Positions 15,933-23,683 of a DNA stretch of 64,000 nucleotides are shown piece after piece. The DNA is from Salinibacterium sp. ZJ70 (GTDB lineage: Bacteria > Actinomycetota > Actinomycetes > Actinomycetales > Microbacteriaceae), in the NCBI RefSeq assembly GCF_011751865.2, contig NZ_CP061770.1, positions 2,780,937 through 2,844,936 on the forward strand, read 5' to 3'. Positions within the stretch are counted from its first letter, which is position 1, and each line of letters begins with the position of its first letter. The position numbers and the translations under genes are program-made. Under the pieces are notes generated by a model that was given only the letters and a program-made list of their open reading frames with translations, made no database searches and was not told the origin of the DNA.

Positions 15933-16942
15933 CAGGTGAGCGAGACGCCGAACTTCTCGAGCGCAGCCTTCGACTTCTTGGCGATGTCTGCGAGACTCGT
16001 GTACCAGTTGAGCTCGTTGTCGCCCGTCAGAAGAGGCATGTAGTTCGCCTGGGTGAACTCCTGGAAGTTCGAGCCCTCGACCGCGGCGAGCACGGCCGCG
16101 CGCAGGATGTCGACGACCGCAGGGTCAGTACCGGCCGGTGCGGCGACGCCCCACACAGTCGTGGTCATGGCGCTCGTGTCAATGCCGAGGTCCTCGAGCG
16201 TCTTGATGTCCTCGAGGTATTCGAGGGCCTCGCCGTCAGCGGAGAGCACCGCAAGCGGCTTGAGCGCACCGGCGGTGATCTGCGGCATGGCGACCGACGC
16301 GTCGAGCATGGCCACGTCGACCTGGTTCCCGACGAGGGCCTGGGTGGCCTCGGCGGCGCCGTTGAACGGAACCTGGGTGGCAGTGACGCCGAGCTGGTCG
16401 AACATCATGAGCGTGTTGAGGTGCGTCGGTGTGCCGTTACCGGTGCTCGCGTAGGTGACGCTGCCCTTCTTGCTCAGCGCGGCGAAGTCGTCGACGCCGT
16501 TCGAGCCGGTGACCAGCACGTAGGGCTGCGAGATGGTTCCCGCGATCGGCTCGAAGCTGGCGAAGTCGTACGCGACGCCCTCGCGGAGCCCCGACTGCAC
16601 GAAGGAGTCACCGGTCGTGTAGGTGAGGGTGTATCCGTCGGCAGCGCCGATGGCGACCTCGCTCAGTCCCGTGATGCCGGACGCGCCGGGACGGTTCTCG
16701 ACGACGACGGTGACACCGAGCTCCGCCTCGAGGTCCTGTGCGAGCGCACGCGCCGAGATGTCGGAGGGGCCGCCCGCGCCGTAGGGCACGATCAGCGTGA
16801 TGTTCCCCTTGGGGAAATCGACCGGCGCGGGCTCGGTGGAACCTGCGTCGTCCGCGGGCGCGCTGGTGCAGCCCGCGAGGGCGACGGCCGCCGCTGCGGC
16901 TGTGGCGATGAGGGCGCCGGAGCGGCGCATCGAAAACTTCAT
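15932..16942 (-). CDS. tctC: TTT-family substrate-binding lipoprotein (TctC/Bug type)
   Basis: 336 residues. Lipoprotein signal with RRSGALIATAAAAAVALAGC, lipidated C25. The mature part has the Bug signatures ITLIVPYGAGGPSDISARAL, VVVENRPGASGITGLSEVA and TLMMFDQLG..VPFNGAAEATQAL. Bug proteins bind carboxylates (tricarboxylates, malate, aromatic acids such as terephthalate or protocatechuate) and feed the TctA/TctB permease. Gene order here is tctB-tctA-tctC, with tctC last before the enzymes. It is probably the specificity component of the pathway, so ligand binding would reveal the substrate of the whole cluster. Confidence 0.92.
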   Translation of the reverse strand: MKFSMRRSGALIATAAAAAVALAGCTSAPADDAGSTEPAPVDFPKGNITLIVPYGAGGPSDISARALAQDLEAELGVTVVVENRPGASGITGLSEVAIGAADGYTLTYTTGDSFVQSGLREGVAYDFASFEPIAGTISQPYVLVTGSNGVDDFAALSKKGSVTYASTGNGTPTHLNTLMMFDQLGVTATQVPFNGAAEATQALVGNQVDVAMLDASVAMPQITAGALKPLAVLSADGEALEYLEDIKTLEDLGIDTSAMTTTVWGVAAPAGTDPAVVDILRAAVLAAVEGSNFQEFTQANYMPLLTGDNELNWYTSLADIAKKSKAALEKFGVSLT

Positions 16943-16983
16943 CGTTCTCCTTGGATGGAATGAATGGGGATGGTGCTGCCGCG

Positions 16984-18636
16984 TCAGGAGCGGCGGTCCT
17001 TGTCGGTGCTGTCGTCGCTGTCTGCGTCGGCACCGACAGGGTCGGGGAGGGTGACGACCACGTCGTCATCCGCGATGGTGTCGGCCGTGGCCTCGTCGTA
17101 CGCCTCGCCAGCCGCGGCGGTCACCGTGGCGGTCGACGTGGTGTTGAGCGTGACCGCCTTCTTCTTGCGCAGTCGGCTGGCGACGATCTGGAAGACCACC
17201 ACGCCGGCGACGATGAGCACGAAGATGAGCGCGACAGGGCGCTCGACGAAGATGCCGAGGCTGCCGCCCGACATCAGGAGGCTCTGCTTGAAGGAGGTCT
17301 CGAGCAGCGGGCCGAGCACGAGCGCGAGCGCCAGGGGACCGGGGTCGAATCCGGTTTTGCGCATCACGTAGCCGACGACGCCGAACGCGAGCATCGTCCA
17401 CATGTCGAAGGTCGAGTTCGAGACGCTGTAGACGCCGATCATCGTGATGAGCACGACAACTGTCGCGAGCACGCCGATGCGGACGCGCACGAGGTTCACG
17501 AACATGCCGACCATCGGCAGGCTCAGCACGAGGAGCATGAGGTTGCCGAGGATCATCGAGGCGAGCACGCCCCAGAACACGCCCGGGTGGTCGTTGACGA
17601 GGCTCGGCCCGGGCGTGATGCCCTGGATGAGGAGCGCGCCGTAGAGCAGAGCGAGGACGACGTTCGAGGGGATTCCGAGCGACAGCAGCGGAAGGAAGGA
17701 CGACGTCGACCCGGCGTTGTTGGCCGTTTCGGGTCCGGCGACACCGGCGATCGCGCCGTGACCGAACTTCTCGGGGGTCTTGGAGACCTTCTTCTCCACC
17801 GCGTAGGAGGCGAGCGACGACACAACGCCACCACCACCCGGGAGGAGTCCGAGGAAGAACCCGAGAACGGAGCCACGCGCGATCGCGCCGGAGGACTCCT
17901 TCATGTCCTTGCGGGTGGGCAGGACGCGGCCGATCTTGCCGCTCACGCGTGCCGCCTTGACGTTGTGCTCGAGGTCGTAGAGCACATCGCCGAGACCGAA
18001 GAGGCCCATAGCCACCGCGACGAAGTCGATGCCGCGGAGCAGCTCGGGCGAGCCGAACGTGAAGCGCGAGACGCCGGAGACCATGTCGATGCCGACCGTC
18101 GCGATGAGCAGACCGATGGCGGCGATGATGAGGTTCTTCGACGGCTTCGCCTGTCCGAGGACGGTGACCATGAGCAGACCCATGACCGCGAGCATCGCGA
18201 ACTCGGGCGGGCCGAGCTGCACGGCGAACTGGGCGATGATCGGCGAGAAGAAGAAGAGTCCGATGATTGCGACGGTGCCGCCGATGAACGAGCCGATCGC
18301 CGAGATGCCGAGCGCGGGGCCGGCTCGGCCTTGAAGCGCCATCTGGTGACCGTCGTAGACCGTGACCACGCTCGCCGCCTCACCGGGCAGCTTGATGAGG
18401 ACCGATGTGATCGTTCCGCCGTAGTAGGCGCCGTAGTAGATGCCCGCGAGCATGACGATCGCGGCCTCGGGCGGCAGCACGTAGGTGAGCGGCAGCATGA
18501 GCGCGATGGTGGGCGCCGGGCCGAGGCCCGGGAGCACACCCACGATCATGCCCAGGAGCACGCCGATGAAGACGAAGAGGATGTTGATCGGCTGGAGGGC
18601 TACCGAGAACCCCTCGAGGACGCCGTTGATGTCCAT
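16984..18636 (-). CDS. tctA: TTT-family permease large subunit (TctA)
   Basis: 550 residues, about a dozen membrane helices. Signature GMIVGVLPGLGPAPTIALML near residues 29-48 and the second copy FFLGLLPGGGGVVSSLASYA show the duplicated TctA architecture. YYGAYYGGTITSVLIKLPGE is the conserved loop between. Together with TctB and the TctC protein it forms a secondary, ion-coupled transporter for carboxylates. The C-terminus carries a long acidic cytoplasmic tail (about 505-550; VGADADSDDSTDKDRRS) that is longer than usual. It lies three bases behind tctB and 41 bases before tctC. Confidence 0.93.
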   Translation of the reverse strand: MDINGVLEGFSVALQPINILFVFIGVLLGMIVGVLPGLGPAPTIALMLPLTYVLPPEAAIVMLAGIYYGAYYGGTITSVLIKLPGEAASVVTVYDGHQMALQGRAGPALGISAIGSFIGGTVAIIGLFFFSPIIAQFAVQLGPPEFAMLAVMGLLMVTVLGQAKPSKNLIIAAIGLLIATVGIDMVSGVSRFTFGSPELLRGIDFVAVAMGLFGLGDVLYDLEHNVKAARVSGKIGRVLPTRKDMKESSGAIARGSVLGFFLGLLPGGGGVVSSLASYAVEKKVSKTPEKFGHGAIAGVAGPETANNAGSTSSFLPLLSLGIPSNVVLALLYGALLIQGITPGPSLVNDHPGVFWGVLASMILGNLMLLVLSLPMVGMFVNLVRVRIGVLATVVVLITMIGVYSVSNSTFDMWTMLAFGVVGYVMRKTGFDPGPLALALVLGPLLETSFKQSLLMSGGSLGIFVERPVALIFVLIVAGVVVFQIVASRLRKKKAVTLNTTSTATVTAAAGEAYDEATADTIADDDVVVTLPDPVGADADSDDSTDKDRRS

Positions 18637-18639
18637 CGT

Positions 18640-19125
18640 TTAGAACCTTCCGCCCGTGATCAGAGACATCACGGGGTCATGCGGCACCGGGACGCGCAGG
18701 CCCACCACGAAGATCAGCACCATGGCGACAGCGAAGGCGGGGCCGACCGTGAGGGAGAAGCGCCAGCTCTCTTGTGCCAAGAACCGCAGCCACACGATCG
18801 AGAAGATGAGCGACGCGAGCGAGAAGCCGATGGTCGCGAACATCACCACGTAGGCGCCGATCCAGATGAAGCCGAGCACCGAGATGAGCGACTTGCGAGT
18901 GAGCCGTTCGTAGTCCTCGCCATCCCGTTCTGCCACGAGCAGGAACACCGCGCCGGCGGAGAGGCACAGCGAGAGGAACATCGGCCATGCGCCGGCACCT
19001 GGGGCCGCGAACGTACCGAGCGGGAGTTGCACCGACATCACGAAGCAACCGATTCCGAGGGCGAGCAGCGCGAGGCTGTTCAGCCGGAAGAGCGAGCGCA
19101 TAGGTGCTCGCCTGATGTCCTTCAT
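18640..19125 (-). CDS. tctB: TTT-family permease small subunit (TctB)
   Basis: About 161 residues with four membrane helices: LNSLALLALGIGCFVMSVQL, WPMFLSLCLSAGAVFLLV, SLISVLGFIWIGAYVVMFAT with its continuation IGFSLASLIFSIVWL, and VGPAFAVAMVLIFVVGL. The GxFAAPGAGAWPMFLS motif is diagnostic of TctB. ATG 19125 has AAGGGG five bases upstream and is preferred over a GTG two codons earlier. It is the first gene of the catabolic operon; the divergent GntR gene starts 115 bases away with a palindromic site between them. Confidence 0.88.
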   Translation of the reverse strand: MKDIRRAPMRSLFRLNSLALLALGIGCFVMSVQLPLGTFAAPGAGAWPMFLSLCLSAGAVFLLVAERDGEDYERLTRKSLISVLGFIWIGAYVVMFATIGFSLASLIFSIVWLRFLAQESWRFSLTVGPAFAVAMVLIFVVGLRVPVPHDPVMSLITGGRF

Positions 19126-19191
19126 CTGCACCCCTTCGTGCTCTGGTCCTCGCTGCGTTGTTCGCCAGCGGTCTCACGTTACGAACGAGCT

Positions 19192-19216
19192 ATGCATTTG
19201 TCAACGTGGAATGCAT
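19192..19216. promoter_or_regulatory. Palindromic operator candidate between tctB and gntR
   Basis: ATGCATT at 19192-19198 and its exact reverse complement AATGCAT at 19210-19216, with an 11-base spacer. It lies in the divergent promoter region of a GntR/FadR-type regulator and the catabolic operon, where the regulator would be expected to act on both. Confidence 0.55.
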
Positions 19217-19240
19217 TCTTTGTCCCACTATGCTTTCGCC

Positions 19241-19930
19241 ATGGCCAAACAAGGTGACTCGAAGACGCTCGCGTCTCACGTGTACGAGCTGGTGAGCCAC
19301 GACATCATGAACGGCCGATGGTCCCCAGGAGCGCCGCTGCGACCGGGAGAGCTGTCGAAGGCGTACGGCACGAGCACCACGGTCATCCGGGAGGTGCTGG
19401 TGCGACTGGGCGCAGAGCGCCTCGCTGTATCGGAGCCGGCGAAAGGATTCTCGGTCCCCGGGCTCACCGTGACCGACATCGAGGACCTCACCATGGTCCG
19501 CATCCACAACGACACGCTGGCCCTTCGCCTCTCCATCGAGCGTGGTGGTATCGACTGGGAGACAGATCTGATGACGCGTCATCATATTCTGTCGCGCACC
19601 GATCGTAGATCACCGGAAGACCCTCTGCACATCCGTGACGAGTGGTCGAGCGCCCACCGCGACTTCCACGCCACGCTCGTCGCCGGTTCTGGCGTGCCGT
19701 TGCTCATCGACCTCTCGCGGACCCTCTTCGACTCCACCGAGCTCTACCGCCGCTGGGCCGCGCCCTCACCCGCAGCGCTCAAGCGCGACGTTCCCCACGA
19801 GCACGACCTGATCATGCGTGCGGCACTCGACCGCGACGCCGATGCCGCCACGCGACTGCTGACGGAGCACTACCAACACTCGCTTGAGGTCATGCTCGCG
19901 GCAGGATTCGTCACCCCGACCACCGACTGA
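19241..19930 (+). CDS. GntR-family (FadR/FCD) transcriptional regulator
   Basis: 229 residues from ATG 19241. Winged helix N-terminus: TLASHVYELVSHDIMNGRWS, GAPLRPGELSKAYGTSTTVIREVLVRLGAERL, the GntR pattern with the T/S-xx-V-R-E-x-L recognition helix. The C-terminal FCD domain retains metal/ligand residues: DEWSSAHRDFHATLVAGSG, HEHDLIMRAALDRDADAATRLLTEHY. FCD regulators are usually repressors released by carboxylate ligands. Divergent placement against the TTT operon makes it the probable local regulator. Upstream ATG at 19211 would place the start inside the palindromic site, so 19241 is preferred. Confidence 0.88.
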   Translation: MAKQGDSKTLASHVYELVSHDIMNGRWSPGAPLRPGELSKAYGTSTTVIREVLVRLGAERLAVSEPAKGFSVPGLTVTDIEDLTMVRIHNDTLALRLSIERGGIDWETDLMTRHHILSRTDRRSPEDPLHIRDEWSSAHRDFHATLVAGSGVPLLIDLSRTLFDSTELYRRWAAPSPAALKRDVPHEHDLIMRAALDRDADAATRLLTEHYQHSLEVMLAAGFVTPTTD

Positions 19931-19966
19931 CAGGCACTTCGCCGCTCAACGACGAACGGACACCTC

Positions 19967-20965
19967 ATGCAGACCACGATCGACAACCTTCGCGCGCGCC
20001 TGGAAAGGGCCTTCCTCGGCATCGGAGCGCCGACCGAGCAGGCCATCGCCACCGCCGAAATGTGCCTCGACGCAGAGCTGCGTGAGCACTTCTCCCACGG
20101 CGTCCGCCTGGTGCGCAACATCGCGACCGAGTACCGCACCGGCGCCTCGCGTCGACGCGAGCTCGCGATCACCTCCGAGACGCCGGTCTCGGCCATCGTC
20201 GACGGCGGCTACAACCTGTCGCCGTATGTGCATCGCATCGCCGCGGACCTGGCCGCCGAGAAGGCCGACACCACCGGAATCGGAATCGCCTCGGTGCACA
20301 GTGCCGGGGTGAGCGGCGCGCTCGGCTACCTCGTCGAGCGAATCGCCGCCCGTGGGTTCATCGCTATCGCGTTCAACAGCACGCCGCTCGTCGTCGTGGC
20401 ACCCGGTACGACCGTGCCGACGCTCGGCACCAACCCGCTCGCGATGGCGGTGCCGCGCGAGGATGACGACCCGCTCGTGCTCGACATGTCCACATCGTCG
20501 ATCGCCTTCAACAAGGTCATGCGCGCCCGCTCGCTCAACACGGAGCTCCCCGCAGGCGTCGCGCTCGATGTGCACGGCGAAGTCACCCGGGACCCGCATG
20601 CCGCCGTCGACGCCCAGGGACGCGGGCGACTTCTGCCGTTCGGCGGACACCGCGGGTACGGACTCTCCCTCATGCTCGAGCTCATCGTCTCCGGCTTCAT
20701 CACCGGCCGCACCGGCGCGACCAAGCGCGGCGACGTCATCCACGAGCCCGACGACTTCGGCGCCCTGTACCTCGCGATCGACCCCGCGATCCTGGGCCCA
20801 GCCGAGAACAGCGAGGCCGTCGAGTGCCTCATCGCCGAGATCACAGCAGCCGGCGGGCGCCTTCCGGGCGAGAACAGCCGTGCGATCCGGGAGGAGCGGA
20901 TTCTCTCCGGTGTCGTCGAGCTCGACGCCGAGGCGGGGGCCGTGCTGGCCGAGCACACGCCATAG
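19967..20965 (+). CDS. Ldh2/malate dehydrogenase-family oxidoreductase
   Basis: 332 residues. Type-2 malate/lactate dehydrogenase (Ldh_2) fold: DAELREHFSHGVRLVRN (catalytic His), GIGIASVHSAGVSGALGYLV, VPTLGTNPLAMAVP (substrate region), LPFGGHRGYGLSLMLELI (cofactor loop). Members reduce or oxidise 2-hydroxy/2-oxo acids such as malate, ureidoglycolate, sulfolactate or cyclic imino acids with NAD(P). Thirty-six bases behind the regulator gene, so likely co-transcribed with it and part of the pathway, for instance acting on a 2-oxo acid fragment. Substrate not predictable. Confidence 0.85.
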   Translation: MQTTIDNLRARLERAFLGIGAPTEQAIATAEMCLDAELREHFSHGVRLVRNIATEYRTGASRRRELAITSETPVSAIVDGGYNLSPYVHRIAADLAAEKADTTGIGIASVHSAGVSGALGYLVERIAARGFIAIAFNSTPLVVVAPGTTVPTLGTNPLAMAVPREDDDPLVLDMSTSSIAFNKVMRARSLNTELPAGVALDVHGEVTRDPHAAVDAQGRGRLLPFGGHRGYGLSLMLELIVSGFITGRTGATKRGDVIHEPDDFGALYLAIDPAILGPAENSEAVECLIAEITAAGGRLPGENSRAIREERILSGVVELDAEAGAVLAEHTP

Positions 20966-21002
20966 TCACGGCGGCGGCGCCCCCGTACGCGAGACTGGTG
21001 GG

Positions 21003-21533
21003 GTGAGCACCATCGACCGATACACCGTGGCCACCGACGGAGCCTGCAAGGGCAACCCGGGGCCTGCCGGCTGGGCGTGGGTCGGCGAGGACGGCCACTG
21101 GGCCGCCGGCTCGATCGTCGCCGGCACCAACAACATCGGCGAGCTGCGCGCGGTGCTGAACGCCATCCGCGACAACGCGAACGTCGTGCACCTGCTCGTG
21201 CAGGCCGACTCGACCTACGCCATCGACACGTACACGAAGTGGATGGACGGGCACAAGGCTCGCGGCTGGAAGACGAGCTCGAAGAACCCGGTGAAGAACG
21301 TCGACATCCTCGAGGAGATGATCGCCGTGCGCGATGCGCGGCGTGCGGCGGGGCTTCCGGATGTGCAGTTCGAGCACGTGCGAGGCCACCGCGGACACCG
21401 ACTCAACGAGTGGGCGGACGAGCGCTCGGTGCGGGCTGCGGTGCACGCCGCGAAGGGCCTCGAGACCGAGTGGCGCAGCCGCAGCGGCAACCAGCCCCTC
21501 GTCGACGTGGGAGTCGATCCCACGAAGAAGTGA
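21003..21533 (+). CDS. rnhA: Ribonuclease HI family protein
   Basis: 176 residues from GTG 21003. RNase H active site residues are all present: D12 in ATDGACKGNPGPAGW, E47 in NNIGELRAVL, D69 in VQADSTYAI and D139 in HRLNEWADE, plus the conserved VRGHRGH histidine region. It cleaves RNA in RNA-DNA hybrids. The C-terminus (about 145-176) is a short non-conserved extension. A hairpin follows after the stop. It begins the housekeeping section beyond the catabolic island. Confidence 0.92.
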   Translation: MSTIDRYTVATDGACKGNPGPAGWAWVGEDGHWAAGSIVAGTNNIGELRAVLNAIRDNANVVHLLVQADSTYAIDTYTKWMDGHKARGWKTSSKNPVKNVDILEEMIAVRDARRAAGLPDVQFEHVRGHRGHRLNEWADERSVRAAVHAAKGLETEWRSRSGNQPLVDVGVDPTKK

Positions 21534-21548
21534 CCTCCTGACAGCGAA

Positions 21549-21580
21549 ACGGGGAGCGGCCTCGGGCGGCCGCTCCCCGT
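21549..21580. terminator. Bidirectional terminator hairpin
   Basis: A 13-bp perfect stem (ACGGGGAGCGGCC / GGCCGCTCCCCGT) with a 6-base loop, between the converging rnhA and surface-protein genes. Confidence 0.75.
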
Positions 21581-21593
21581 GTGCTGTGGTGGT

Positions 21594-22604
21594 TCAGGCG
21601 GTCGCGGTCGCGCGGCGACGCATCGCGAAAGCCGCGGCACCGAGCACGAGCATGCCTCCGGCGAGCGCGAACGATGCGGGGCCGACCTCGACACCCGTCG
21701 AGGCGAGGGTGCGCGCCACATCGAAGCGCGCGCTCGCCACGGTGCCCGAGCTCTGGCCGATGACGACGAGCGTGTGGGTTCCGCCGCTCAGCCGCGAGAG
21801 CACGGAGCTGCCGAGCGAGAACTGAACGACACCGTCGATGACGGGGAAGGTGCCCACATAGGTGGGCGTCGAGTACGCGTACACGTCGACCCACGAGTCG
21901 AAGCCCAGCCAGTTGAAGGTGCCCGTGTAGGAGCGGCCGGGCGAGAGGGGCGCTGTGGGCAGGCCGACGCTGTCAGCGGCGCCCGGCGTGGATTCCGCGT
22001 CCGAGAGGAAGCCGGCGAGCCCCGACGAGTCGTTCACCGGCGCACCCGAGGGTTCCTCCTTCGGCGCCCAGATCGGGTCGTCGAGCACGTGCAGTACCCA
22101 TCCCTCCTCGTAGCCTTCCAGCTCCGCCGTCACGATCACACCGATCCAGGCGCCGACATACTCCGACGTCACGACGTGGGTGATGGCGGTTTCGCCGGTG
22201 AGCTCGTCGCCCCACATGCCCCCGTTGACGGCCCACTGGTAGCTCAGCGTCGCGCCCTCCGGCCAATCGGCGACCACGGCGGTGAGGGTGTTGCCCACCT
22301 GCGGAGTGCCGGTGATCGACACCGTTCCGACCTCCATCTCGAGGAGCGGATCCGACATGGGGCTGAAGAGGATGTCGCCGCCTCCGTCGCCGCCCGCCTC
22401 GTCGCTGCCCTGGTCCTCGCCCGGGTCATCGCCGAGCTGCTGCTCGCCCTCCTCGTCGCCGAGCTGCTGCTCGATGCCCGGGTCGTCGGGAAGTGCGTCG
22501 TCGTCGGCGAAGGCGGGGGCGCTTGAGAGCAGCGCTCCTCCGGTGGTCAGCACGGCGGCGAGGGCGACGGCCGCGAGGCGGGTGGTGGTTCGGGTTCGGG
22601 TCAT
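21594..22604 (-). CDS. Sortase-anchored surface protein (LASTG) with Ig-like domain
   Basis: 336 residues from ATG 22604 (AGGAG upstream). Signal peptide about 1-33 (LAAVALAAVLTTGGALLSSAPAFA). A highly acidic low-complexity segment follows with a twice-used QQLGD unit. Then comes a YQW-type Ig-like domain (GTPQVGNTLTAVV, ATLSYQWAVNGG, about 90-165) and a second beta-rich region (SYTGTFNWLGFDSWVDVYAY). The C-terminus is a cell-wall sorting signal: LASTG, hydrophobic helix PASFALAGGMLVLGAAAFAM, basic tail RRRATATA. LAxTG is the motif of actinobacterial class E sortases. No sortase gene is present in this window. Function unknown, presumably adhesion or surface coating. Confidence 0.85.
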   Translation of the reverse strand: MTRTRTTTRLAAVALAAVLTTGGALLSSAPAFADDDALPDDPGIEQQLGDEEGEQQLGDDPGEDQGSDEAGGDGGGDILFSPMSDPLLEMEVGTVSITGTPQVGNTLTAVVADWPEGATLSYQWAVNGGMWGDELTGETAITHVVTSEYVGAWIGVIVTAELEGYEEGWVLHVLDDPIWAPKEEPSGAPVNDSSGLAGFLSDAESTPGAADSVGLPTAPLSPGRSYTGTFNWLGFDSWVDVYAYSTPTYVGTFPVIDGVVQFSLGSSVLSRLSGGTHTLVVIGQSSGTVASARFDVARTLASTGVEVGPASFALAGGMLVLGAAAFAMRRRATATA

Positions 22605-22729
22605 GGTGGTCTCCTGGTGCGTGGGTGGTGCGCAATGCGGAGTGCAGAGTCTCAGATAACTATATGGAAACACCGCTATCACCTGATACTGCCTCCCGCA
22701 CCCCCGTTCGGGCGGCAGACCGGGCGTCC

Positions 22730-22749
22730 GCAGGGCCGTTCGGCCCTGC
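22730..22749. promoter_or_regulatory. GC-rich hairpin in a divergent intergenic region
   Basis: GCAGGGCC / GGCCCTGC with a GTTC loop, in the 241-base region between the surface-protein and universal-stress-protein starts. Both flanking genes point away, so a terminator role is unlikely; it may be a leader structure of the stress-protein mRNA. Nothing else recognised in this interval. Confidence 0.3.
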
Positions 22750-22845
22750 CTGATTGCGCTCAGCTGGCGTTGACTTCCCGCCAAGGGAACGGCTCGCGAA
22801 ACGCCGCGGAGCCGGATGGACGCGCAGCGAGCGAAGGAGCCGCAC

Positions 22846-23682
22846 ATGTCAGACCACATCGTCATCGGAGTGAGCGGACGCGAATCCGAGCGAGCAGCGA
22901 TCGACTGGGGCGTCGCCTACGCGAAGGAGCGCAACCTCCGCGTCGAACTGCTGCATGTCGTCGACACGACCTGGGCCTATGACGCTCCCGGACTGGTCAC
23001 CTCCGCGTTGGCGGCAGCCGAGATCAGCCTCGACAGCGAGACCTCGCGGGTCGCCGACGAGCACCCCGGAATGAACGTGCGCGGCGACGTGCTGCTCGGC
23101 TCCCCCACGCAGATGCTCGTCGCCCGGGCTGCCGATGCGCGTGTGCTCGTGGTGGGAACCCGGGTCTCCGGAGGCCCAGAAGGACTGCGCGTCTACAGCC
23201 GCCACTCCGCGCGCATCGCCGAACGCGCGGAGTGCACCGTCGTGGTCGTGCCTCCCGACACCGATCCGTTCGGCGGTTCCGGCGTCGTCGTCGGAGTCGA
23301 CGGGTCCGAGCTGTCGCTCTCCGCGCTGCGCTTCGGTGCGGACGTCGCCGACCGAGTGCACGAAACGCTCACCGCCGTGCACGCCTGGCTCAAGCCCTGG
23401 CCGTGGGGCGTCACCGAGTCCACCCCCGCCGCCATGCCCCCCGAGTCCGAGGTGCTGCTCGCCGAGTCGATCGCGGGTCTCGCGGAGGACTTCCCCGACC
23501 TGTCGATCACCCGGAGCCTCCCGGAGGGGCCAGCCCACGAGACGCTGATCGCGGCTGCCGGCGGCGCACGGCTGCTCGCTGTCGGCAGCCACGGGCGCGG
23601 TGCTCTCGGCCGGATGTGGTTCGGCTCGGTGAGCATGGAGCTGCTGCTCCGGATGCCCTGCCCGGTCGCGATCGTGCGGTGA
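22846..23682 (+). CDS. Universal stress protein, tandem UspA domains
   Basis: 278 residues from ATG 22846 with GAAGGAG upstream. Two UspA domains (about 4-142 and 150-278). Each has the start IVIGVSGRESERAAIDWG or VVVGVDGSELSLSALRFG; the ATP-binding loop G-2x-G-9x-G(S/T) is complete in the second (AVGSHGRGALGRMWFGSVS), while the first has VVGTRVSGGPEGLRVYSRHS. Tandem USPs are common in actinobacteria and respond to hypoxia, stationary phase or redox stress. Appears monocistronic. Its stop and that of the convergent AlaX gene are adjacent. Confidence 0.92.
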   Translation: MSDHIVIGVSGRESERAAIDWGVAYAKERNLRVELLHVVDTTWAYDAPGLVTSALAAAEISLDSETSRVADEHPGMNVRGDVLLGSPTQMLVARAADARVLVVGTRVSGGPEGLRVYSRHSARIAERAECTVVVVPPDTDPFGGSGVVVGVDGSELSLSALRFGADVADRVHETLTAVHAWLKPWPWGVTESTPAAMPPESEVLLAESIAGLAEDFPDLSITRSLPEGPAHETLIAAAGGARLLAVGSHGRGALGRMWFGSVSMELLLRMPCPVAIVR

Positions 23683-23683
23683 C

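Noticed and set aside
16951..19257. A 768-codon plus-strand frame opposite tctA/tctB
   Set aside because: It is the antisense of the transporter genes, composed of Asp/His/Glu/Arg repeats typical of reverse-frame translation in high-GC genes.
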